DNA of 64,000 nt, from positions 77,526,001-77,590,000 of the forward strand of contig JASDFA010000001.1 of NCBI GenBank assembly GCA_035772735.1, in the 5' to 3' direction. This stretch comes from Datura wrightii (taxonomy: Eukaryota > Streptophyta > Magnoliopsida > Solanales > Solanaceae). The translations under genes and the position numbers were made by a program. Of the stretch, positions 1 through 11,845 are shown piece after piece (the first letter of the stretch is position 1; the number at the start of each line of letters is the position of its first letter). Below the pieces are notes generated by a model. The model was given only the letters and a program-made list of their open reading frames with translations, made no database searches and had not been told where the DNA came from.

Positions 1-1150
1 TCGGGCAGAGTCAGCCCGATCTGAGGGCGACAGGGGGACACCACCTCGATCTTTCCAGCATTCACCACCATATTCAGAGCCCACTAGGGTGGCAGATATA
101 CCAGTACCACCCCCAGCTAATCCTATGTCATCGGATCAGGAGCTCAGGGGTGTATTTTAAATGCTAGTACAGATGATGGCTGCCCAGCATCAGCCTCAGC
201 CGTTAGTACCAGCTACCGTTGAGCCCGCTAAGGGGCCTGGTAGTTCGAGAGTTCGTGAGTTCCTGGCCTTGAGCCCCCCGCAGTTTACAAGGATAGATCG
301 CAAAGAGGACCCCCAGAATTTTATAGATCAGTTGTAGAGAATATTCAAGGTCATGCATGCCTCTTCCACAGAATCAGTTGAGCTAGTAGTATTCAGATTG
401 CGAGATGTAGCAGTTTTTTGGTACAAGAGTTGGGAGAGATCCCAAGGCAGAGATGCACCTCCACCTACGTGGCCTATCTTTTCTAAAGCTTTCATAGATC
501 ATTATTTTCCTCGAGAGGTTCGGTAGGATAGAGTATAGCAGTTTTTACATCTAGAGCAGGGTCGGATGAGTGTTAGAGAATATGCGTTGAGGTTTGACTC
601 CTTAGCCAGGTATGCACCCTCATTTGTTGACACCATGCCAGCCAGGGTGCACTAATTTATCATGGGGCTCATGCCAGAATATATAAAATCTTATATTACA
701 TCCACATTGCGGGAGGATATGGACATTTCACGGATCCAGGCCTTTGCTCATAATATATAGGAGCTTATACAACGCAAGTATGCTATGGAAAGGTCAGAAC
801 AGGAACAACGTCGGAGGGCGAGAACCGTAGATTTCCAGGCAGATTTTCAGGGCGGGCCCAGGCCCCATTTTTCAGGTAGACCACCAGGCCCCCACTTCAG
901 CCACAGTAGGATAGTAGGTCAGATCTTCGGAGGTAGTCAGGGCCCAGCGAAAGTTCGCGAGCGCCAGGCTCGCAGCAGCAAAGAGGGCCAGATCAGATAG
1001 AGTTAGCGATACCCCGATGCAGTACTTGTCATAAACAGCATCTGGGGAAGTACAGATATAGTTCCACCGTCTGTTATACCTGTGGGCAGGAGGGACACAT
1101 GATGAGAGATTTCCTGACTAGATGTCAAGGCGGTCAAGACCAACTGAGTA
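1..1150 (+). pseudogene. E1 gag (capsid/nucleocapsid) remnant
   Basis: This is the Retrotrans_gag-type capsid region, alignable throughout with E3 gag at 47750-48900. Recognisable segments include the EFLALSPPQF block near 260-290 and the tract around the W-Y-x-S-W-E-R segment near 418-440. In-frame stops lie at 158-160 (TAA) and 335-337 (TAG, where E3 keeps CAG), with more near 524 and 650. The nucleocapsid zinc knuckle at 1072-1113 reads C-x2-C-x4-H but its last cysteine codon is phenylalanine, so the knuckle is broken. An open stretch at 785-1000 is only the basic linker before the knuckle. The start codon lies outside the window. Confidence 0.85.
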
Positions 1151-1299
1151 GATCTTAAGCAGGTTCATATGCCCCAGCACCTTCTATAGGGCGTAGGCCC
1201 TCAGCTCCATCTGGCAGAGGCCGAGGTAGATTAGGGGTATCTGGCAGGCAATGTTCAGGAGCGCACATATGCATTGCCAAGGTGACAGGAATCAGAATC

Positions 1300-1800
1300 G
1301 TCGCCAGATGTGGTGATAGGTATATTAGATGTCTGTTCTCACTCAGTTTATGCTTTGATAGATCCGAGCTCCACTTTGTCATATATTACTTCGTTAGTAG
1401 CCCGAGAGTTTGATATAGCACTAGAATTGCTTCAACAACCCTTTTTAGAATCTACCCCTGTTGGTGACTCTATTATTGCTAGAAGAATTTACCGGGGTTG
1501 TACAGTAGAGGTTCTTGGTCATCAGACCTCAGCAAATTTAGTAGAATTAGAAATGATTGATTTTGATGTGATTATGGGTATGGACTGGTTGGCACCATGT
1601 TACGCTACTACAGAGTGTTGGACCAGAATTGTCCGATTTCATTTCCCGGGGAGGTTGTGCGAGAGTGGAGAGGTAATATAGCTTCGCCAAAAGGTAAGTT
1701 TATATCCTATATTCGGGCAAAAAAGTTAATAGAAAAGGGTTGTATCTACCATATTATCAGGGTTTAGGATGTGCAAGAAAAATCCTCGACTCTCCAGTCT
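1300..1800 (+). pseudogene. E1 aspartic protease domain
   Basis: This retropepsin-like domain is open from 1310 to 1681. The catalytic motif reads A-L-I-D-P-S-S-T, so the Asp is present but the usual Gly after it is Ser. A second typical block, MGMDWLAPCYA, lies near 1577-1609 and is standard for chromovirus proteases. The protein would cut the Gag-Pol polyprotein. A stop at 1679-1681 and another near 1767 separate it from RT, so the polyprotein is not continuous. E3 carries the same domain at 49060-49480 with a one-base loss. Whether the D-P-S-S variant would be active cannot be read from sequence alone. Confidence 0.85.
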
Positions 1801-2724
1801 ATCCCAGTTGTTAGTGAGTTACCGGATGTGTTTCCAGATGAACATTTTGAAATTTCCCCAGAGCAGGAAATAGACTTCTCTATAGATTTGCTACCAGATA
1901 CTCAGCCTATATCTATTCCCCCGTATTGAATGGCCCTTGCTGAATTAAAAGAATTAAAAGAACAGTTGAAAGATTTGTTGGATAAAGGCTTCATCAGACC
2001 CAGTACGTCACCATGGGGTACACCAGTCCTGTTTGTGAGAAAGAAGGATGGTTCTCTACGCGTGTGCATAAATTACCGACAACTAAATAAGGTTATTGTT
2101 AAGAATAATTATCCCCTTCCGAGAATAGATGATTTGTTTGATCAGCTGTAGGGAGCAAAATGTTTTTCTAAAATTGACTTGAGATCTGGGTACCACCAGG
2201 TTCGAGTTCGGGAAAAAGACATCCCAAGGACAACTTTCAGGACCAGGTATGGCCATTTTTAGTTCTTGGTTATGTCTTTTGGGTTGACAAACACGCCAGC
2301 AGTGTTCATGGACCTAATGAATAGTATCTTTAGGTCGTATTTGGATTTGTTTGTAATAGTGTTTATTGATGATATTCTAGTCTACTCCCGCTCAGAAGCT
2401 GAACATAGAGATCATTTACGGATAGTACTCCAGATCCTCAGAGAACGCAAGTTATATGCAAAATTTTCTAAATGTAAGTTCTGGTTGAATTCTGTAGCTT
2501 TCTTGGGCCACGTTGTATCAAAGGCTGGTATTCAGGTCAATTCACAGAAAATTGAGGCAGTGAAAACATGGCCTAGGCCTATGACTTCAATAGAGGTTTG
2601 CTGTTTCTTAAGGTTAGCCGGATATTACAAAAGGTTCATGGAAGGGTTTTCTACTCTGTCAGCACCATTGACTAAATTGACTCAAAAAGCAGCCAAGTTT
2701 CAGTGGACCAAAGCCTGCGAGTAG
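1800..2724 (+). pseudogene. E1 reverse transcriptase domain
   Basis: The RT opens with the linker that contains the LLDKGFIRPSTSPWG block (about 1972-2016) and RKKDGSLRVCINYRQLNK (about 2038-2091). The active-site box is F-I-D-D-I-L-V-Y-S at 2362-2388, the chromovirus form of YxDD, with both aspartates present. The thumb/connection region ends at 2721. Stops at 2149-2151 (TAG, where E3 has CAA) and near 2260 break the frame. A final TAG at 2722-2724 separates RT from RNase H and is also present in E3. The motif residues survive, so decay is mainly by nonsense changes rather than loss of the fold. Confidence 0.9.
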
Positions 2725-3261
2725 AGTTTCCAGGAATTGAAAAATAGGTTGACCTCAGCACCAGTGTTAGCTTTGTCAGAAGGTTCAGAGGGTTATGTCA
2801 TATATTGTGATGCTTCAGGTGTTGGGTTAGGATATGTCCTGATGCAGCATGGTAAGGTAATTTCTTATGCTTCGAGGCAGTTGAGGGAACATGAAAAGAA
2901 CTATCTCACTCATGATCTAGAGTTAGCTGCAGTAATACACGCCTTAAAGATGTGGAGGCATTACTTGTATGAGGTGCATGTGGATATTTTTACTGACCAT
3001 AAAAGTATTCAGTACATTTTCACACAGAAAGAGCTGAATTTGCGACAACACCGTTGGTTAGAATTGTTGAAGGATTACGATGTGAACATCTTATATCACC
3101 CAGGGAAAGCTAATATTGTGGCGGATGCTATTAGCCGTCGATCTATGGGCAGTTTGGCATACCTGAGGCCAAAACAGTGGGAAATGACCCTAGAATTGCA
3201 TCCGCTAGCCAGTTTAGCAGTTCAAGTGGTTGATACAAGGGATAGTGGATCCATAATATAG
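2725..3261 (+). pseudogene. E1 RNase H domain
   Basis: The open stretch 2737-3261 contains the Ty3-type RNase H that degrades the RNA strand of the RNA-DNA hybrid. The carboxylates expected for the active site are visible: Asp in Y-C-D-A-S-G near 2806, Glu in D-L-E-L-A-A near 2925, Asp in F-T-D-H-K-S near 2995, and Asp in V-A-D-A-I-S near 3123. The domain therefore looks chemically complete. The reading frame is bounded by a TAG at 2722-2724 and another at 3259-3261, where E3 has CAG. The domain could not be made as part of a continuous Pol. Confidence 0.9.
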
Positions 3262-4462
3262 AATACAACAGTGTCGTCCCTGGTAGTAGAGGTAAAGGAG
3301 CGGCAATATGAAGATTCTTATTTAGCAGAGCTCAGAGATAGAGTTCAGTAGGGTGAAGTATCATCTTTTGAGGTAGCCGGGGATGGAGTTTTGAGGTACA
3401 AAGGTCGCCTCTACGTCCCAGATGTAGCAGGACTCCGCCAGCAGATTATGGCAGAGGTACACTATTCTCGTTATTCTCTTCATCTAGGTTCAACGAAGAC
3501 ATACCATGACATAAAAGAGATATATTGGTGGCCTGGAATGAAGAAAAGTGTAGCTGAATTTGTAGCACAGTGTCCTAATTGTCAACAGGTAAAAGCTGAG
3601 CATCAGAAACCCGACAGCCTAACTCAGGAGATAGCTATACCTATGTGGAAATGGGAGTCAGTTAATATAGATTTCGTGACAGGACTACCCCGTACCAGGC
3701 ATAAATTTGATTCCATCTGGGTGATTGTTGATAGGTTAACAAAGTCAGCTCATTTTCTGCCAGTCAAGACCACTTTCTCAGCTGAGGACTATGCCGAGTT
3801 GTACATTAGAGAAGTAGTCAGATTGCATGGTGTTCGAGTAGCTATTATTTCTGATAGAGGAGCACAATTTACAGCTATATTCTAGCAATCGTTTCAGAAA
3901 GGTTTGGGAACACAGGTGAATTTGAGTACAACATTCCATCCTCAAACAGACGGGCAGGAATAACGTACAATTCAGATGCTTGAAGATATGCTACGAGCAT
4001 GCGTTCTAGACATTAGGGGCAGCTGGGATGGACATTTACCCCTCATTGAATTTGCTTATAATAATAGTTATCATTCGGCAATTCAGATGGCACAGTGCGA
4101 GGCTTTATACGGGTGAAAGTGTAGGTCCCCAGTTGATTGGTTTGAGGTAGGAGAATCAGAGTTAATTGGACCAGACAAGATCCACCAATCAGAGGAAAAA
4201 GTAAAGCTTATTAGAGAATATTTGTTGACAGCTTATGCCGATATGCGGCGTAGAAACCTGGAATTCAATGTAGACGATTGGGTGTTTCTGAAAGTCTCAC
4301 CCATGAAGGGCGTAATGAGGTTTGGAAGGAAGGGAAAGCTTAGCCCGAGGTTTATTGGACTGTATCGAGTCCTTAGGAGAATAGGCCAGGTGGCATATGA
4401 GTTAGATTTACCTTCAGAGTTGGAGTCTGTTCACCCAGTCTTTCATGTATCGATGTTATAGA
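3262..4462 (+). pseudogene. E1 integrase, catalytic Glu replaced by a stop
   Basis: The N-terminal HHCC zinc-binding region is present (histidines near 3460 and 3481, Cys-x2-Cys near 3571-3582). The catalytic core has Asp at 3670-3672 and Asp at 3853-3855. The third residue of the DD35E triad should fall 35 residues later, at 3961-3963, but that codon is TAA. E3 keeps Glu there. Further stops lie at 3349-3351, 3883-3885 and 4117-4119. The C-terminal GPY/F-like region (SPRFIGLYRVLRRIGQVAYE) is open from 4222 to 4461. This integrase cannot be catalytically active. Confidence 0.9.
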
Positions 4463-4692
4463 AGTGTATAGAGGATCCGTCCGGTGTCGTACCAGTTGAG
4501 GACATCCAGGTCACTGAGGAATTAGCCTACAAAGAGGTTCCTATAGCCATATTAGATTGGCGAGTTTGCGAGTTGAGAACCAAAGATGTTGCCTCCGTTA
4601 AAGTATTGTGGAGAAACAGAAATAAAGAAGAACTGATCTGAAAAGCTAAGGATGACATGAGATCTAGATATCCTCAACTGTTCCAGGATTAG
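4463..4692 (+). pseudogene. E1 chromodomain and pol C-terminus
   Basis: A chromodomain of the plant chromovirus type follows the integrase and is thought to direct integration toward heterochromatin. Visible blocks are V-E-D-I-Q-V-T-E-E-L, I-L-D-W-R-V, and V-K-V-L-W-R-N-R. The conserved Trp of the last strand is TGA at 4639-4641, where E3 keeps TGG. The natural pol stop is TAG at 4690-4692, and E3 ends in the same way at 52454-52456. About 275 bp of non-coding sequence separate it from the LTR. Confidence 0.87.
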
Positions 4693-4933
4693 TTCAAATT
4701 ATGCAGTTAAGGTAAGGTCATTGATTAAGCTATTGTTTATGATTCATGTTATTGATACTGTTCAGTTGACTGTCATTCCGTTGTGCGAGAGTTGCTATAG
4801 TGTCATGTGATATACCTGTATTGGACTTTTCTACACTTCAGGGTTTTCCAGTAGTTCATATTACAGGGGAGACTCTGCTGAAATTTTTTCAGAATAATAG
4901 TTGGAGGAGTTAAACTTCTAGGAGTCGAAGTAG

Positions 4934-4967
4934 ACATTCGAGGACGAATGTTCCTAAGAGGGGAGGA
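4934..4967 (+). promoter_or_regulatory. E1 pre-PPT inverted repeat and polypurine tract
   Basis: Positions 4934-4940 and 4945-4951 form a perfect 7-bp inverted repeat around the loop AGGA. It is followed at 4957-4967 by a purine run (AGAGGGGAGGA) that directly precedes the LTR. The purine run is the expected plus-strand primer. The same hairpin-like sequence precedes the PPT in E3 (52699-52716) and, on the minus strand, in E2 (9072-9089). Confidence 0.8.
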
Positions 4968-7178
4968 TATTACACCCCGTAAAAGTTAGTAACTCATAAG
5001 CGTATGCATGGAATTGTGATAAATAAAGAGTATACAACGCATGTAGGAAAACCCGAAAGTCGGGTCGAACGAGGCCAGGCTTTAAGGGCCAGCGCCGACG
5101 CGCCATCCCTGTTGGTGCCTTGAGAGGTGCGGCGCGCCAAGAGAACTCCGCAATGCGAGGCGCGGTGCGGCACTAGGTTGTCGCGATGGTCGGCACGAAG
5201 CGCCCCTTGTCCACCGCCCACATATATATATAAGAGTCCTTAGTTCATTTTGTGATCATTTCTAACATAAGTCATGGCCAGAGAGAGTGTGAGATGAGGG
5301 AATTCAATGTTTTTTGTCTGACTACGCTATCAAACGTTGTCTAAACTCCGATTAACTTCAGGTATTGAATTATAAGCCTGCAGGGAACTTTACTACGGAG
5401 TTAGTTTACCAAAAAATGCCTGGTGAATCGGAACTCCACCGAGTAAAAGTTGTCAGAATTGCTTCAAACCGATTTCTATGCGATTACAGGCTTCGAGTAA
5501 GCATTTCTCCCTTTTGAACTCTCGGGAAATTATACGTTTTCGGTTGTATTTCATCAAGTTGAATTGTAGTTTATATTATTATTAAAATTTATTGTTTTCA
5601 TCGAATTGAGTACTGAAACTAGTCTCGTTCTCTCAATAATACGATTACAGTTGCGAAGGGCTGTTGAATACAGGTTGGAACTTGCCGATTAAATAGAAAG
5701 TCGGCACTTGAGGTATGTAAGGCTATACTTTCGGCAAGTTACATTCGCCGTAAAGTTAGTACGACCCATATGTCTATAGTACTTCAGAGTAAACCTATTG
5801 AGGTCAGCTGTTGTAAACTGAATTGAGTCTATAGTGATGAAATAGTAAATCTTGTCCAAGTTAGCCTAGCTAGAATGGTCTTTCCCCAATGTTGAGTAGT
5901 TAGCCTTTATCCCATATTGAGTTCCACTTACTGTGGCTGCGAGCACCATATTGAGTTTCATTTACTAAGACCATGAGGGTCATATTGAGTTCCATTTACT
6001 GAGGCCGCGAGGACCATATTGAGTTCCAATTACTGAGGCTGCAAGAGCCATATTGAGTTCCATTTACTAAGGTCACGAGGGCCATATTGAGTTTCATTTT
6101 TTAAGGCCGCGAGGGCCACACAGAGTTTCATTTATTGAGGCTTCGAGGGCCATACAGAGTTACATTTATTGAGGCCCTTGCATAGTTTCATCTATTGAGG
6201 CCGTGCGGGCCATATTGAGATACATCAGATTGAGTTCGCGAGGGCCATAATGAGTTCCATCAGATTGAGTCCACAGGGGCCATCTCGAGTTATAGTTTAT
6301 TTAAAACCCTTAGTTGCCAGGTAATTGGAGGGGATCTTGTTCGTACTTGCTGGGCTTATGGGGGCCCAGGTAGGTCTTTTGGTGCTGTTTGTACCTTCCA
6401 GGATTATGGGGGCCCAGTTAGGTTCTTGTTTACATATATAGACTTGTTGTTTAGGTAACTCAGATGGTACAGGTATTGCAAGTTAAATCCTTACTCTCTC
6501 TCTTTTGATTACTACAGATTTACTAGCTTTCAGTCAAGTTATTACCTTTCTGCCTTACATATTCGGTATATATTATATTGACGCACACCCCGGCGCTGCA
6601 TTACTTACTTGCAGGTGCAGATAGACGAGGTTCAGGACGTTCCTAGCCTTTAGCTGAGGTCAGCAGTTTGTTCACTCCTTCCCTCCAGAGTTGAAAGTTA
6701 GACGAGGTTTTCTTTTGATGTACAATTTTGGGTAGGTCGGGGCCTTGTCCCGACTCTTATATCACTCCTAGAGGCTTGTAGACTGTCGTACATTCCCTGT
6801 GGTTAGTTGCGGTTGGCCGTGTGGGGCCCTTGTATGCTTTATTTCCTGTAATGGTCGTGTGGGCCTTGTTTAGCTGTTAGTCAGCATCCTTGTCGGCCAT
6901 AGTTTAGTTTAGTGCTTGATTTACATTTCAGTCATAACTATACATCATGGTGGTATCATTGACCCGCATAGGTTCCCTATTATTGTGATGTTGTGGTTAG
7001 CTGTCTTCTTTTATAGGTGGCCTTATCGGCTAGGGGATGTATTTATAGCCGAGATATAGCTCGTTGGTTTCTTGAATTGAGCGTCAATGTGCACTAATAG
7101 TGCACCAGTCCAGTCAGGCTAGTTCAGACCCAGCGTGGCACTAGGTGCCATTCATGCCTCCCAAGATGGGGCATGACA
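4968..7178 (+). repeat. E1 3' LTR
   Basis: The start is fixed by the purine run and the TATTACACCCCG end (a decayed TGTTAC). The end is fixed by the GGGGCATGACA terminus at 7178, matching the ends of the E3 LTRs. Length is about 2211 bp. A TATA-like run lies at 5222-5232, just downstream of a GC-rich stretch at 5060-5215. The first five bases after it (AAAAT) resemble the AGAAT found at the same point of E2's complete LTR, consistent with a target duplication. Confidence 0.92.
5910..6300 (+). repeat. E1 LTR internal 34-bp tandem array
   Basis: About eleven diverged head-to-tail copies of a 34-bp unit containing CCATTTACTGAGG and AGGGCCATATTGAG lie downstream of the TATA-like box. The copies here keep more CpG (GCCGCGAGGGCC) than those in E3. 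Confidence 0.85.
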
Positions 7179-9048
7179 AAAATAATCTGTATGGCTGCTA
7201 GTAGGCACACCCCATGCACCTGTATCTAATCAGTGAATCCTGGTAGTGATCATAATCTCTGATTATCTAGACCGGATAGGGAGAGATATGGAGTGGCCTA
7301 ACAATACTCTGAATGTCCTGCTCGGACAACTATAACTCATAAGCAACTATAGGATCGTAGATGACCAATTACCTAGTTCTTTTTCTTAGAACGACTATAG
7401 GGCTGCTACTGACCGAACATGCTTTTGAGCGGTCAGCCCCTAATCCTCCAAAGGCAGCTTACTGACATTCTTAGCTTGAGGGTAATACCGTGCTAACATG
7501 GTTCTATTCCTTTAGACATTAACTGGGCCAGTTCAGATCTTATATGACTTTCCTTGAAAACCCTAACTTTGTAGATAAATTTATATGGATTTAGCCACTC
7601 ACGGCAATCAGTGTGTGAGTATCATATTGGAGCAGGTTGCGGCGTAGGCCCTGCCTCTAACTGTTAGTAAGGTCCCCTTTCTTAGAGTACCCTCGGATCT
7701 ATTTGACCGGAACGACTTTGATGGCTTCCTGGGCGACCTTTATGACAAATACTAAATCAACTGGAACTGATAGTCACTGGTAGTATCTAACTAAATGGCA
7801 GGCTGTCACTCAGTTCACTAGATAACCCTAGTGCCACTGACTTTAAAGTATGGTCATCCTATCTAAATTTATGGCCCTGGGGCGTGAGGGTACGCCAATG
7901 GCCTCTGGGCGTGCTTTACTAACAAAACAAGCGCCCAAGTAATAGCTATACCACCTAATTGCGCCTATGTTGTTCAACGTACTGACTCAGGCCCCATGGC
8001 TATCCACAAGCTTCTAAGGTCTAGGCCTAACAATAAAATATCCCACTCTACTAATACAAAGAATTGGAGAACGTCGGAGTTTCTATGATGCTTCTAGCGT
8101 ATGTCACACTTAACATGCTCCTTCTCAACAAGGGATACTGCGGTACGATCCATATATGTTTCCTGGCAGCTAACCACAACATATATATATTCATAGTCTA
8201 CAGAAAATAGCTGACCACAATATATCTAACGCAATCTAGTGATAGAATCTACTTGCAACATATGGGACCATTATTTCCATTCAAGAATGTAAGTCATATC
8301 ACTATACGACGAGAATAACTTGCCGAAGGAATAAGCCTTAACATACCTTGAATGTTGATTTCTGATTTAATTGGTGAGGTTCAACTTGTAATCAGCAGCT
8401 TGCTCTTCAACTGTAACCTTCAGGCGAGAGAATAGGACTAATTTCAATATAAAATTCAGCGAACAATAATGACTTTTGATAACTGTATCAATTATAACTA
8501 AACTTCGAATAACTCGACCAGAAACTTGTAATTTTCTGAGAGTTCAGAAGGGGAAGTGCTTACCTAATGCTTGTGACCATTTAGGAATCAATTTGGAGCA
8601 ATTCTGATCAATTTGCTAGGCGTATTTTGAGAAAATAACTCCGTAGGGATGCTCCCTACAGGCTTAGAACTTGATACCTGAAGTTAATTTGGGTTTGGAC
8701 GGCATTTGGCAACGTAATCGGAAGAAAAACCAAAGAGATTTGCGTCCCTTTTCACTTCTGGTCGAGGGGTTCTGTATAAAATGAGGGGAAACTAAACTAA
8801 GGGATTATAAATACTTGCCTAGGAAGTGGATTGGGGGCATCTTGCGCTAGCCATTGCGGCAACGCAGTGCCGCGTCGTGCCCCTTAAGGCGCCAGTGCAC
8901 TGCTGGCTAGCACGTTGTGCTGGCTCTGTGCGCGCTGGTCCTGTCCGACTCTGCTTTCGAGGCTTTTTCTATACGTGTCATGCTCTCTTTATTCATCATA
9001 AATTCACACGTATGCCTACTGATCGATGGCATTTTATGGGGTGTAACA
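7179..9048 (-). repeat. E2 3' LTR, truncated by E1
   Basis: This aligns with 12317-14216 almost throughout, with a few indels: extra sequence near 7240-7265, and about 20 bp missing near 8620. The boundary at 9048 is GGGGTGTAACA, the reverse complement of the TGTTACACC start shared by E1 and E3. The interior of this LTR differs from E1/E3 and lacks their 34-bp array, so it is a distinct subfamily. Confidence 0.88.
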
Positions 9049-9089
9049 TCCTCCCCCCCCCCTCCCCAAGAACATTCGTCCTCGAATGT
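9049..9089 (-). promoter_or_regulatory. E2 polypurine tract and inverted repeat
   Basis: On the minus strand a run of G with few A (complement of 9050-9070) abuts the LTR. Next to it is a perfect inverted repeat, 9072-9078 with 9083-9089 around TCCT. This is the same arrangement as in E1 and E3. Confidence 0.8.
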
Positions 9090-9309
9090 AAGCTTAGGCT
9101 TAAATGGCTTAACTCTTTTTAACTGTCGCCAAAGAAATTTCGACAGAGTTTCCTCTGTGTTGTGGACTATCTGAAAACCTGAAACGCAGGAAAGTCCAAC
9201 ATAGGTGCCTCACAGGATTCCATAAATAGTTATTTCCCAAAAAAGAGGTAGTCAACTATACCGTACAGATAACATAAGAGGCAAAGTAACAACTGAACAA
9301 CAACCTCAT

Positions 9310-9810
9310 CTTAACTGCACAATCTAGGTCAATCCTGGAACAAGTGAGGATATCTAGATCTCATGTCGTCCTCAGCTTCCCAGGTCATCTCATTCTTTAT
9401 TTATGTTCCTCTATAAGACCTTACTAAACTGGAACTGTGATTCTTAGAATGGCCCCTTACGGAATTGTCCATCTAATATAATCATTGGCCCCCTTATAGG
9501 GTAACTCTTCGGTAGCCTGAATATTTCCAACTGGGCCAACCTGAGAGAAAATCTCCTATGCGCTTGCATAGTATTAATGAACAGATCCTAACTCGAAGGT
9601 AACTCTATCTCATAGGCCACTTGGCCAATCTCTCGGAGGGTCTGGTACGATTTAGTGAGTCTGGGGATGGGCTTTCTTTTCTTTCATATTCCATGACACC
9701 CTTCCTTAGTGAAGTTTCCAGGAATACCCAGTTGTCGCTCTAATCTTTGACTCCCTATGTTATACGATAACCTTGAGCTGCCGATATATCCTTCTTGAAA
9801 GGTTTAGCTT
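9310..9810 (-). pseudogene. E2 integrase C-terminus and chromodomain remnant
   Basis: Read on the minus strand, fragments in shifting frames match the end of E1/E3 pol. They are N-W-V-F-L-E-T-S followed by K-G-V-M near 9710-9770, G-Q-V-A-Y-E-I-E-L-P-S near 9600-9640, N-I-Q-A-T-E-E-L-P-Y-K near 9500-9540, and T-W-E-A-E-D-D-M-R-S-R-Y-P near 9350-9400. Here the chromodomain Trp lost in E1 is retained. Frameshifts between these blocks rule out function. Confidence 0.75.
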
Positions 9811-11825
9811 TCTTCATTTGGCTGATGTATTAATATGCCAACTCAACTACCCTTAATTTATCTGCTTCTAGTCATCATTTAGGGGGCCTCCCCTTCCATT
9901 CATAGCAGATCTCTAGGTGTCTAAATTGGGTGCTCTGCTTGGCTTTTTGTTTGGAGACGAGGATTCGTACTCAGCTTAACATGCATCCTAATATGTTCTA
10001 AAAGCCTTTCTAAAACCTACCTGTGAATCCCTTTGTTGGAAGTTAATAGACGCTGAAACGTCATATAGCCAGAATGTTTCTTTAGTATCAATTCATCATA
10101 GACTTTTAACTGAAACATGATTCTGTCCGGCAAGAAATAAGTTAATCTCATTAGCCTTTCAACAATGATATAATAGGGTCACACCTACGCCTGGTATGAA
10201 GTAACCTTGTGACTATATTCGGGCTGACTCCTTCCCTTTTTTGCTCAGGCACGACTATCTCCTGAATTAGTCTGCTCGATTCCTACTACCCAGCCTTCCC
10301 TAGCTGGTCATTGGAGCTTTACTCTATGACTCAACAATATTTTCCCTCTTCCCATGCCATCAGTAGGTCTCTCTGATGAGTTTTCGTTAAACTCTGGGGG
10401 GAGGAAGTAACGGACATGATGCACCTTGGCTATAGTCTGCTAACGAAGTTCTGCCACCTTTGGGACGTAGAGTCAACCTCTGGGTCTTATGACTCCACCT
10501 CTTATTTTCTAAAAGGCCAATAACTTCCTATTGGGCCTTGTCTCTAGGTTGTACTAGGTTAGAATCTCTATGTCGCCACTCCTTTACCTCCACAACTGGT
10601 GATAATATTGCAGCATTCCAGGTCATAACCTCACTATCTCTTAACTGTCAGTCCGATGCTCATTTCTCGACATTCAGCGGTGGTACCATGTTCTGTCGAT
10701 TTACTTTTAGCCTGGAGATAATTCTATTTCCCTCCTGAGTTAATTACTCATGCTTTTCCTCTTGCTCCCTTAGACTGAGCTCTGGGGTCCGTGCCTTTCG
10801 CCTCATACTGTCGAAGATATCACTAACCAAGTCTACCGACCTGTATCCTCCTAACCCACACTCAATCCCATTTTGTTTGTATTATCTCTCTATCCTTTGA
10901 TATAAAAAACTAAGGCCATAACCATTATCTTGCAGGTATGCACTACCGTCATTCACACACTGCGATGAAATCGACCTATTTCTAACCTAAACTTTACTAT
11001 TGCTGGGGGTTCATCACTTATGGACTCTCACATGTACTTGAGTGCTACTGGAAATCTTGTCCGCCCTCCTGGTTTACTACCTTGAGGGTCTAGGTAACTT
11101 TGTAAACACTAGGGGTCTTAACCACTTCCTAACCTTTCTCGAAATCAACAATTCTAGCCCTCCTTTACCCTTTATTCTGGGCAACATGGCATTGCTACCT
11201 GCACTTTCTGTTGTACTGAAAGGATGAATTGGGAGGTGGGAAGTAACCCTATCATTCTATACTAGGGCTAGGGTGTGAATTTCAACAACTCTAAAAGCTG
11301 AGGGTACAAACCTTGCACAATCCTTTGTATGTTTCAGGTGGTCCAAACTTAGTTGTTGCCCCTATCTAATTCAACATATTTATTAGGTAAGCCAACTCAT
11401 ATGTATACTACTCTAAGGTACTATTTCAAGGATGAAGAAGGAATCAGGGATGACGCTGACATATCTACTGCCTTAGGAAGTTCCCGGCGCCTCAGGAGGG
11501 TGATGGGATAATGTAAAAGACGTCTACTTCCGTCGTTAGGCTAACCATCCCCCAACTGTGGCACCTCACTGGTACCTCCTCCTGCTGCTGTAGTTATCTT
11601 GCAACTGGCTGGAGTCTGTTTTATATCGAACATTATTCTAGACAGCCATAATAATGAAAGCTTAGGGACTCAACCCTATACAACTTTGCTCTATAGCATG
11701 ATCTGAGAAGAAGGAGGGGTAACCATACTATCATGCCTCGTAGCCTCCTGCTTATAGAATGTAGTGCACAACACATTTATAAACAAGACTCTACTACACA
11801 CAGCTTGTTGAATCCCTAGGATACG
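9811..11825 (-). other. E2 interior, too decayed to assign
   Basis: This is internal sequence between the integrase remnant and the primer site. No open frame above about 65 residues is convincing. Near 11560-11640 the minus strand resembles the start of E3 gag (around 47678-47760), including a Met-Ser-Asp-like opening, but stops and indels are frequent. Short open frames here, such as 10538-10738 and 11042-11227, show no family match and I do not call them genes. Confidence 0.5.
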
Positions 11826-11830
11826 ACCTT

Positions 11831-11841
11831 CTCTGATACCA
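11831..11841 (-). promoter_or_regulatory. E2 primer binding site
   Basis: The minus strand reads TGGTATCAGAG four bases inside the 5' LTR end. This is the standard site complementary to the 3' end of plant initiator tRNA-Met. Confidence 0.85.
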
Positions 11842-11845
11842 AGTC

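Larger units (their letters stand above)
1..7178 (+). mobile_element. E1: Ty3/gypsy chromovirus (Tekay/Del-like), 5' end outside window
   Basis: Domains run in the order gag, zinc knuckle, protease, RT, RNase H, integrase, chromodomain, then a polypurine tract and a 2.2 kb 3' LTR. This is the order of chromodomain-bearing Ty3/gypsy elements. The window opens inside gag, so the 5' LTR and primer site are missing. The copy is closely related to E3 (45252-54970), which served as the comparison for locating damage. Many in-frame stops make it non-autonomous. The DNA directly after its 3' LTR continues the LTR of the opposite-strand element E2, so E1 inserted into E2. Confidence 0.93.

Noticed and set aside
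5910..6300. CRISPR-like array
   Set aside because: The 34-bp units are directly adjacent with no unique spacers, in a eukaryotic LTR.
8826..9122. 98-residue open frame in GC-rich DNA, echoed at 13969-14214
   Set aside because: It lies inside the E2 LTRs, antisense to the element. GC-rich sequence lowers stop frequency and the likeness comes from LTR duplication.
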